A DNA stretch of 64,000 nt from JAJYVT01 sp035534455 (GTDB lineage: Bacteria > Actinomycetota > Acidimicrobiia > Acidimicrobiales > RAAP-2): positions 1-64,000 of the forward strand of contig DATLRV010000007.1 of the NCBI GenBank assembly GCA_035534455.1, written 5' to 3'. This document shows positions 55,795-61,888 of this stretch, in pieces. Position numbers and translations under genes: made by a program. The number at the start of each line of letters is the position of its first letter. Position 1 is the first letter of the stretch. Under the pieces are notes generated by a model. The model was not told the DNA's origin and searched no databases. It was given only the letters and a program-made list of their open reading frames with translations.

Positions 55795-57074
55795 GAGAAC
55801 AGCCTCCCGGCCCCGATGAGGCCCTCGATCAGCGTGTCGATGTCGTGCTCGTCGTTGTAGGTCCCGATCGACGCACGCGCGGTGGCGGTGACGCCGAGCA
55901 CGCGCATGAGGGGCTTCGCGCAGTGGTGGCCCGGTCGGACGCACACGCCGTACTGGTCGAGCACCTGGGCGAGGTCGTGCGGGTGGACGTCGCGGAACCC
56001 GAGGGAGAGGACGCCGCCACGGTCGGGGGCCGCCGGCGGGCCGAAGACTTTGCAGTCCTCCCCGAGGCGGTCGGCGATCGCGTCCATGGCGTACTCGGTG
56101 AGACGCTCCTCGTGGGCGCGGACCCGCGGCATGCCGAGCGCCGTGAGGTAGTCGACGGCGGCGCCGAAGCCCACGGCTTCGGCGATCGGCGGCGTGCCGG
56201 CTTCGAACCGGTGGGGGGGATCGGCCGGCAGGAACCCGTCGGTGCGGACGTCGAGGATCATGCCGCCGCCCCCGAGGAACGGCGGCATCGAATCGAGGAG
56301 CTCGGCGCGCGCCCAGAGCGCGCCGATGCCCGTCGGGCCGTGCATCTTGTGCGCGGAGAAGGCGAGGAAGTCGACGCCGAGCGCTTGGACGTCGACGGGC
56401 AGGTGCGGCACCGCCTGCGCGCCGTCGGCGACGACGAGCGCCCCGGCCGCGTGCGCCGCTTCGGCGATCGTCGTGACGGGCGGGATCGTGCCGAGCACGT
56501 TGGACATGGCGGAGACCGCAACGAGCTTCACGCCCTCGAGCTTGCGGTCCAGATCCGAGAGGTCGAGCCGACCGTCGGCGTCGAGGCCGAGGTAGCGGAG
56601 CTTGATGCCCGTCTGCTCGGCGAGCATCAGCCACGGCACGAGGTTGGCGTGGTGCTCCAGCTCGGTGAGGAGGACCGTGTCGCCCTGGTGGAGGTTCGCT
56701 GCCCCCCACGACCGTGCGACGAGGTTCAGCGCCTCGGTCGCGTTCTTCACGAACACGATCTCGCGCTCGGGGTCGCGCGCGCCCACGAACCGCCCCACCG
56801 AGGTCCGGGCACCCTCGTAGCGGGCGGTGGCCTCCTCGGCCGTCGTGTAGACCCCCCGGTGGACGTTCGCGTGGCAGGTCTCGTAGTACTGCTCCATCGC
56901 GGCGAGGACCTGCCTCGGCTGCAGCGAGCTCGAAGCGGAGTCGAGGTACACGAGGGGCCTGCCGTGGACGGTGCGCGCGAGCAGCGGGAAGTCCTTGCGC
57001 AGCGTCTCGACGTCCAGCTCGCCAGCCGGGTTTGGTGTCGCCGCTGCAGTGGGGGAGACGGTCGGCGGGGTCAT
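55791..57074 (-). CDS. sufS: Cysteine desulfurase SufS
   Basis: 427 aa, ATG at 57074, 4 bp after the second sufC. PLP lysine K243 (FSAHKMHGPTG), active-site cysteine C385 (RPGHHCAKPLM), YLDSASSSLQP and NVHRGVYTTAEEAT at the N-terminus. Type II desulfurase, with the short loop around the cysteine typical of SufS. It provides persulfide sulfur to SufU. Stop overlaps sufU (GTGA). Confidence 0.92.
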   Translation of the reverse strand: MTPPTVSPTAAATPNPAGELDVETLRKDFPLLARTVHGRPLVYLDSASSSLQPRQVLAAMEQYYETCHANVHRGVYTTAEEATARYEGARTSVGRFVGARDPEREIVFVKNATEALNLVARSWGAANLHQGDTVLLTELEHHANLVPWLMLAEQTGIKLRYLGLDADGRLDLSDLDRKLEGVKLVAVSAMSNVLGTIPPVTTIAEAAHAAGALVVADGAQAVPHLPVDVQALGVDFLAFSAHKMHGPTGIGALWARAELLDSMPPFLGGGGMILDVRTDGFLPADPPHRFEAGTPPIAEAVGFGAAVDYLTALGMPRVRAHEERLTEYAMDAIADRLGEDCKVFGPPAAPDRGGVLSLGFRDVHPHDLAQVLDQYGVCVRPGHHCAKPLMRVLGVTATARASIGTYNDEHDIDTLIEGLIGAGRLFS

Positions 57075-57078
57075 CGGT

Positions 57079-57891
57079 TCAGCGGCGCCACGACTCGTAG
57101 CCCTGGGACTCGATGCGCTCGGCGAGCTCGGGCCCCCCGCTCTCGACGATCTTGCCGTCGAAGAGCAGGTGCACGCGGTCGGGGACGAGCGTCTCGAGGA
57201 GCCGCTGGTAGTGGGTCACCACGAGCACGCCCAGTGTCGGGTGCTGCTCGCGCACGGTGCGGACGCCCCGGCCGACGACACCGAGGGCGTCGATGTCGAG
57301 ACCCGAGTCGGTCTCGTCGAGGACAGCGAGGTCCGGCTCCAGCATCGCCATCTGGAGGATCTCGTTGCGCTTCTTCTCCCCGCCGGAGAACCCCTGGTTC
57401 AAATGGCGCTCCCCGAACGACGGGTCCATGCCGAGACGCTCCATCCACTCGGTCATCGCCAGGCGGACCTCGAGCACCGAGACGTCCTCGGCGCGCCGGG
57501 CGGACATCGCCTGGCGCAGGAACTGGACCACCGAGACGCCCTCGATCGCCTCGGGGTACTGGAAGGCGAGGAACAGGCCGGCCTTGGCCCGGGCATCCGT
57601 CGCCCAGTGCGTGATGTCCTCACCTTTGAAGCGCACGGTACCGTCCACGACGGCGTACGTCGGGTGGCCCATCAGGGTGGCGGCGAGCGTGGATTTGCCC
57701 GCGCCGTTCGGCCCCATGAGGGCATGGACCTCCCCGGCACCCACGACGAGGTCGATGCCGCGGAGGATCTGGAGCTCTTGGGGCCCCCCGGCCCCGGCAC
57801 TAGGGGTCTCGTCGCCTCGCGCGGCGTCGGGGGACGGCGCCCCCTTAGCGGCGACGCGCAGACCTGCGATCTCGAGGAGCGGTGCGGTCAT
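57079..57891 (-). CDS. sufC: SufC-type ABC ATPase (copy 2)
   Basis: 270 aa, ATG at 57891, 8 nt after TAGACT. Walker A GPNGAGKST, Q-loop LAFQYPEAIEGV, signature FSGGEKKRNEIL, Walker B LAVLDETDSGLDIDAL, switch VTHYQRLL. This is closer to the SufC consensus than copy 1. A 23-residue insertion (GAPSPDAARGDETPSAGAGGP) sits between the first strands. It heads the sufC-sufS-sufU operon. A second SufC in one genome region is unusual; the two may form different complexes or heterodimers. Confidence 0.88.
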   Translation of the reverse strand: MTAPLLEIAGLRVAAKGAPSPDAARGDETPSAGAGGPQELQILRGIDLVVGAGEVHALMGPNGAGKSTLAATLMGHPTYAVVDGTVRFKGEDITHWATDARAKAGLFLAFQYPEAIEGVSVVQFLRQAMSARRAEDVSVLEVRLAMTEWMERLGMDPSFGERHLNQGFSGGEKKRNEILQMAMLEPDLAVLDETDSGLDIDALGVVGRGVRTVREQHPTLGVLVVTHYQRLLETLVPDRVHLLFDGKIVESGGPELAERIESQGYESWRR

Positions 57892-57922
57892 CGTCGCGGA
57901 GTCTACCGGTGAGGTCGGATTT

Positions 57923-57944
57923 CTACCACGGGTGTAGGGGAAAT
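57923..57944. promoter_or_regulatory. Element shared with the sufB upstream region
   Basis: CTACCACGGGTGTAGGGGAAAT lies 32-53 bp upstream of the sufC-copy-2 start. The sufB region has CTATCCACGTAGGGAAAAT at 45695-45713. Both contain CTA..CCACG..TAGGG..AAA with different internal spacing, and both overlap promoter-like hexamers. A common Fe-S or iron regulator is possible. This is inference. Confidence 0.4.
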
Positions 57945-57963
57945 ACCCGGTGCCGCCGCCCGC

Positions 57964-58581
57964 TCACCAACCTCGCTCGACCCACTCCTGGAGGTGCGGG
58001 GACTCGGTGCCGATCGTGGTCGTGGACCCGTGACCTGGGAGCACGATGGTGGACGCGCCGAACGTGGCGAAGAGGCGGCGTTCGATCGACTGGATGATCG
58101 TGGGGAAGTCCCCGCCGGGGAACGACGTGTTGCCCGGGCCGCCCGGGAAGAGGGTGTCGCCGGTCAAGAGGAGCGGCGTGCCCTCGACGGAGAAGCACAT
58201 CGAGCCGGGGGTGTGGCCGGGGGTCGCGACCGTACGGACCCGGAGCCGACCGACCTCGAGCACGGTGTCGTCCTCGAGCAGCTCGTCGTAGGAGGGGAGC
58301 ATGGCGGCGTCCGCCTCGGTGACCGCGACCGAGTAGCCGGCGTCCCTGACCGCGGGTACGGCCTGGATGTGGTCCCAGTGCCCGTGGGTCTCGACCACCT
58401 TGCGCACTCCGAGGCGCTCGCAGAGGTCGAGCAGCAGCTCGTGCTCGTTGGCCGCGTCCACGAGGAGCGCGTCGCCGGTCTGGCGGCAGCGCAGCACGTA
58501 CACGTTGTTGTCCACGGGGCCCACGACCGTGCGATGCAGCTCGCACGCCGCGTCCTCCCAGATCCGCTCTACGTCAGGCAT
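57964..58581 (-). CDS. Metallo-beta-lactamase-fold hydrolase (glyoxalase II-like)
   Basis: 205 aa, ATG at 58581, 6 nt after AAACCT (leaderless). Motifs THGHWDHIQAV (HxHxDH), ATPGHTPGSMCF, LTGDTLFPGGPGN and IVLPGHGSTTTIGTE. Similar to hydroxyacylglutathione hydrolase-like enzymes; the thiol substrate in actinobacteria would be mycothiol-derived or other. Divergent from the acyl-CoA dehydrogenase with a palindrome in between. Confidence 0.8.
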   Translation of the reverse strand: MPDVERIWEDAACELHRTVVGPVDNNVYVLRCRQTGDALLVDAANEHELLLDLCERLGVRKVVETHGHWDHIQAVPAVRDAGYSVAVTEADAAMLPSYDELLEDDTVLEVGRLRVRTVATPGHTPGSMCFSVEGTPLLLTGDTLFPGGPGNTSFPGGDFPTIIQSIERRLFATFGASTIVLPGHGSTTTIGTESPHLQEWVERGW

Positions 58582-58599
58582 GCCCACAGGTTTGCACAC

Positions 58600-58611
58600 G
58601 TGGTAGACCAC
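58600..58611. promoter_or_regulatory. Palindrome GTGGT-AG-ACCAC between divergent genes
   Basis: Perfect 5-bp arms with a 2-bp centre in the 36-bp gap between the metallo-hydrolase and acyl-CoA dehydrogenase starts. It overlaps the likely promoters of both. Candidate operator. Confidence 0.35.
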
Positions 58612-58617
58612 CACACG

Positions 58618-59739
58618 ATGAACTTCGCGTTCAGCGAGGAGCAAGAGGAGCTTCGCCAGGCGGTACGCCGTTTCCTCGCCGACAAGTCGCCGCAGTCCGA
58701 AGTGCGGCGACTCATGGCGACCGCGGAGGGCTACGACCCCGCGGTGTGGCGGCAGATGGCCGAGCAGCTCGGGCTGCAGTCGCTCGCGATCCCCGAGGAG
58801 TACGGCGGTGCGGGGTTCGGCTTCGTCGAGCTCGTGGTCGTGCTCGAAGAGATGGGCGGCGCCCTCCTCTGCGCCCCCTTCTTCTCCTCCGTGGTCCTGG
58901 CCGCGGGCGCGCTGCTCAGCTCGGGCGACGAGAAGGCGAAGGCGCGCTGGCTCCCGGGCATCGCGTCGGGGGAGACGATCGCGACGGTGGCCCTCACGGA
59001 GGACGCCGGCCGCTGGGAGCTCGACGCCGTCCAGCTCGCCGCCTTCCCCGGCGGTCCCGACGGCAGTTGGACGCTCGACGGCCAGAAGAGCTTCGTCCTC
59101 GACGGCCACATCGCCGACCTGGTTCTGGTGGTGGCGCAGACGGCCGACGGGCTCGGGCTGTTCGCCGTCGAGGGAGGGGCGCACGGACTCGCCCGCAGCT
59201 CGCTCTCGACGATGGACCAGACCCGCAAGCAGGCGCGCCTCGAGTTCTCCGGCACGCCCGCCGAGCTGGTGGGCTCCGCCGGCGGTGCGGCGCAGGGCGT
59301 GACCAAGACGCTCCAGCTCGCCGCGGTCGCGCTCGCCGCGGAGCAGGTCGGGGGTGCACAGCACTGCCTCGACAGCTCGGTCGAGTACGCGAAGACCCGC
59401 ATCCAATTCGGCAGGCCTATCGGCAGCTTCCAGGCGGTCAAGCACAAGTGCGCGGACCTGCTGCTCGAGGTCGAGTCCGCGCGATCCGCCGCGTACTACG
59501 CCGGCTGGGCGGCCGCCGAGGACTCCGACGAGCTTCCGCTCGTGGCGAGTCTCGCCAAGTCCTACTGCTCCGAGACGTACTTCCACGCGGCTGCGGAGAA
59601 CATCCAGATCCACGGCGGGATCGGGTTCACCTGGGAGCACGACGCGCACCTGTACTTCAAGCGGGCCAAGTCGTCGGAGCTCATCTTCGGCGACCCGGCG
59701 TACCACCGGGAGCTGCTGGCTCAGCACATCGGCATTTGA
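58618..59739 (+). CDS. Acyl-CoA dehydrogenase family protein
   Basis: 373 aa, ATG at 58618. Normal length for the family: FSEEQEELRQAVRRFL, LAIPEEYGGAGFGFVELVVVLEEMGGAL, ATVALTEDAG, IQIHGGIGFTWEHDAHLYFKRAKSSELIFGD. The FAD-contact helices are present. The usual C-terminal catalytic Glu context (EGT) is absent, resembling the subclass that works as heteromers in steroid or side-chain degradation. The partner would be elsewhere. The next gene starts 3 nt after the stop and is co-transcribed. Confidence 0.78.
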   Translation: MNFAFSEEQEELRQAVRRFLADKSPQSEVRRLMATAEGYDPAVWRQMAEQLGLQSLAIPEEYGGAGFGFVELVVVLEEMGGALLCAPFFSSVVLAAGALLSSGDEKAKARWLPGIASGETIATVALTEDAGRWELDAVQLAAFPGGPDGSWTLDGQKSFVLDGHIADLVLVVAQTADGLGLFAVEGGAHGLARSSLSTMDQTRKQARLEFSGTPAELVGSAGGAAQGVTKTLQLAAVALAAEQVGGAQHCLDSSVEYAKTRIQFGRPIGSFQAVKHKCADLLLEVESARSAAYYAGWAAAEDSDELPLVASLAKSYCSETYFHAAAENIQIHGGIGFTWEHDAHLYFKRAKSSELIFGDPAYHRELLAQHIGI

Positions 59740-59741
59740 CC

Positions 59742-60494
59742 GTGCCTGGCCACTGGCGCGTCGTCGACGGTGCGGCCGGCGCGCTCCGCATCTACGAGAC
59801 GGCGGCCTCCCTCGGCGCATCCGCCGGCGGCACCATCGTGTTCTGCCACGAGCTCCCGCGCGACCCGGACCGTTCGGCGGACTCCGGCCGCGGGTACCCC
59901 GCGCTCGCCGACCGGCTCTCCGAAGAATGCGCGTGCCGGGTGATCGTCCCCATGCTCCGCGGGACGAGCGGGTCCGCAGGGGACTTCTCGGCGAAGGGCT
60001 GGCTCGACGACATGTCCAGAGTCGTGGACGCGGAGGCAGGTCTGGGGAAAGGGGTGTGGCTGATCGGCTTCGGCCTCGGCGGGGCGATCGCCCTGCGCAC
60101 CGCGGCCAGCGACGTGCGGGTGTCGGGCGTCGCGTCGATCGCCGGCCCGGCCGACCTCACGGCCTGGACGTCGAACCGGGAGAAGGTCCTCGAGCGATGC
60201 CGGCGGAGCGGCGTCATCTCGACCGAGGGGTACCCGCCCGACCTCGACACGTGGGCGGCCGAGATCGTGGCGCTGGCCCCCCTCGACGCGGCATCGCACC
60301 TGGGTGCCCGACCGCTGCTCGTCGTGCACGGCTCCGACGACTCCGAGGTGCCGGTCGCCGCCGCCCGAGCCGTCTCCGACGCGGCCACCGACGGGCCGGT
60401 GGACCTGCGGATCGTGCCCGCAGCCGGCCACTGGCTCCGCGCGGACCCGCGGGTGGTGGCGACGCTCGTCGGGTGGATCGAGCGCCACCGCTGA
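59742..60494 (+). CDS. Alpha/beta-hydrolase-fold protein without the nucleophile serine
   Basis: 250 aa, GTG at 59742. Fold features: TIVFCHELPRD (oxyanion region), the nucleophile elbow VWLIGFGLGGAIAL, HGSDDSEVPVA (Asp) and AAGHWLRADP (His). The elbow reads G-F-G-L-G-G, so residue 111, normally Ser/Cys/Asp, is Gly (codon GGC at 60072-60074). The rest of the triad and fold are intact. It probably binds rather than hydrolyses, or the sequence carries an AGC-to-GGC change. Same operon as the acyl-CoA dehydrogenase, so it may act on CoA-linked intermediates. Confidence 0.7.
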   Translation: MPGHWRVVDGAAGALRIYETAASLGASAGGTIVFCHELPRDPDRSADSGRGYPALADRLSEECACRVIVPMLRGTSGSAGDFSAKGWLDDMSRVVDAEAGLGKGVWLIGFGLGGAIALRTAASDVRVSGVASIAGPADLTAWTSNREKVLERCRRSGVISTEGYPPDLDTWAAEIVALAPLDAASHLGARPLLVVHGSDDSEVPVAAARAVSDAATDGPVDLRIVPAAGHWLRADPRVVATLVGWIERHR

Positions 60495-60557
60495 CGTCCG
60501 AGCACGGGTTCCCCGGTTGGGGCGCCGCCGCCGAGGAAGACGCGCTCGCCAGGGCCG

Positions 60558-61229
60558 TCAAGCCTCGCCGGCCGCGACCGACTCGTCGATCGCTTGGCGG
60601 AGGGCTCTTGCCGACGCCTCGGGGTCCGTGGACTCGGTGAGCCAGCGCACGACCACGAAGTGGCGGACTCCCGCTGCGGCGAGCCGCGGAACCGCGGTCG
60701 GCGTGACGCCGCCGGTGACGAAGACGGGGCGGTGGAGCGAACGGGCCCGCCCGATGGCGAACGCCGCGTAGTCGACGCCGGTGCCCGGCCTGCCCGGCTT
60801 CGTGGGCGTCTCGACGACCGGCCCGGCTGAGACGTAGTCGACGGGCTCGAGCTCCGACGCCTCGACCTCGTGGGGCGCGTGGGTGGAGAGCCCCACGATG
60901 GCGAACGGACCGAGGATCCGCCGGGCGAGTGCGGGGGGCGCGTCGTCCTGCCCGACATGGACGCCGTCCGCGCCGGCTTCGAGCGCGAGGTCGGGGCGGT
61001 CGTTCAGGATGAACGGCACGCCGCGGTCCGAACAGACGGCGCGGACCAAGACGGCGCGTCGGAGAAGGGGCCGCGCGTCGAGGGTCTTTTCCCGCAACTG
61101 CACGACGTCGACGCCGCCGGCGATGCAGCGCGCCACAAACTCGGCGAGGTCCGGACGGTCGGGAGTGCACAGGTAGAGACGACGACCGGCGAGCGGGCCG
61201 CGTTCGGCGCGCTGCGCCCGAATGCTCAC
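60558..61229 (-). CDS. thiE: Thiamine-phosphate synthase
   Basis: 223 aa, GTG at 61229 overlapping the upstream stop (GTGA). TIM barrel with the ThiE motifs VVQLREKTLDARPLL, PFILNDRPDLALEAGADGVHVGQDD, DYVSAGPVVETPTKPG and VFVTGGVTPTAVPRL. It joins HMP-PP and THZ-P to thiamine phosphate. No other thi genes are next to it, and no TPP riboswitch is seen, since it follows the HhH-GPD gene closely. Confidence 0.88.
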   Translation of the reverse strand: MSIRAQRAERGPLAGRRLYLCTPDRPDLAEFVARCIAGGVDVVQLREKTLDARPLLRRAVLVRAVCSDRGVPFILNDRPDLALEAGADGVHVGQDDAPPALARRILGPFAIVGLSTHAPHEVEASELEPVDYVSAGPVVETPTKPGRPGTGVDYAAFAIGRARSLHRPVFVTGGVTPTAVPRLAAAGVRHFVVVRWLTESTDPEASARALRQAIDESVAAGEA

Positions 61230-61876
61230 GTTCCCGTCCGGGCGGCGCGTCCCTTTCTGGCCGCGGCTTTCGCGGGCCGCGTGCTCGCAGCCTTCGCAGT
61301 TCCGGCCTTCGCCGCAGCCTTCGCCTCACGCTTGCGGCGGCGCACCTCGGCCAGGCTCTCCGTGTCGACGACGTCTGCGACCGACAGGAAGCTTCCCGGA
61401 GCTCCGAAGGGTTCCGAGGCCTGCTCCCAGCCCGGTGGCCGGACGCCGAGCCGCTTCCCGCAGAGCGCGACGAAGATCCTGGCTTTCCGGGCACCGAAGC
61501 CGGGGAGCGCTTCGACCCTGCGGCGCAGTTCGAGCCCGTCGTGGGCGTCCGCCCAGATCGCCGACGCGTCGCCGCCGTACTCGTCGGCGACGACGCGACA
61601 GAGACCCTGGACCCTCGCCGCCATCGACGCGGGATAGCGGTGCACCGACGGGCGCCGGGAGAAGGCCTTGGCGAGCGCGTCGGGGTCCATGGAGGCGACG
61701 CGGCGCGCGTCGAGAGGCGTCTTCAGCCCGAGGCGGGCCACGAGCTCAGCGGGGCCGCGGAACGCCTGCTCGATCGTGATCTGCTGGTCGAGAACCATCC
61801 CGATGAGGAGCGCCAGCGGGTCGTCCGAGACCAGCCGGTCGGCTCGTTCGTCGCCGGAGAGGTGGAGTTCGGTCAC
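61226..61876 (-). CDS. HhH-GPD family DNA glycosylase-like protein
   Basis: 216 aa, GTG at 61876, 6 nt after GACGCT. Family start LHLSGDERADRLVSDDPLALLIGMVLDQQITIEQAFRGPAELVARLG with the HhH motif RVEALPGFGARKARIFVALCGKRLGVRPPGW. It belongs to an uncharacterised actinobacterial HhH-GPD group. There is no Fe-S cluster motif. The C-terminal ~45 residues are an Ala/Lys-rich basic tail, probably DNA-binding. Likely base-excision repair; substrate unknown. Confidence 0.78.
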   Translation of the reverse strand: MTELHLSGDERADRLVSDDPLALLIGMVLDQQITIEQAFRGPAELVARLGLKTPLDARRVASMDPDALAKAFSRRPSVHRYPASMAARVQGLCRVVADEYGGDASAIWADAHDGLELRRRVEALPGFGARKARIFVALCGKRLGVRPPGWEQASEPFGAPGSFLSVADVVDTESLAEVRRRKREAKAAAKAGTAKAASTRPAKAAARKGRAARTGT

Positions 61877-61888
61877 CGCGTGAGCGTC

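Noticed and set aside
2875..61228. 17-bp identity (CTGCGCCCGAATGCTCA) at the starts of the MOSC gene (2875-2891) and thiE (61212-61228), both encoding MSIRAQ
   Set aside because: Expected about once by chance in 64 kb of this composition; the proteins diverge immediately after.
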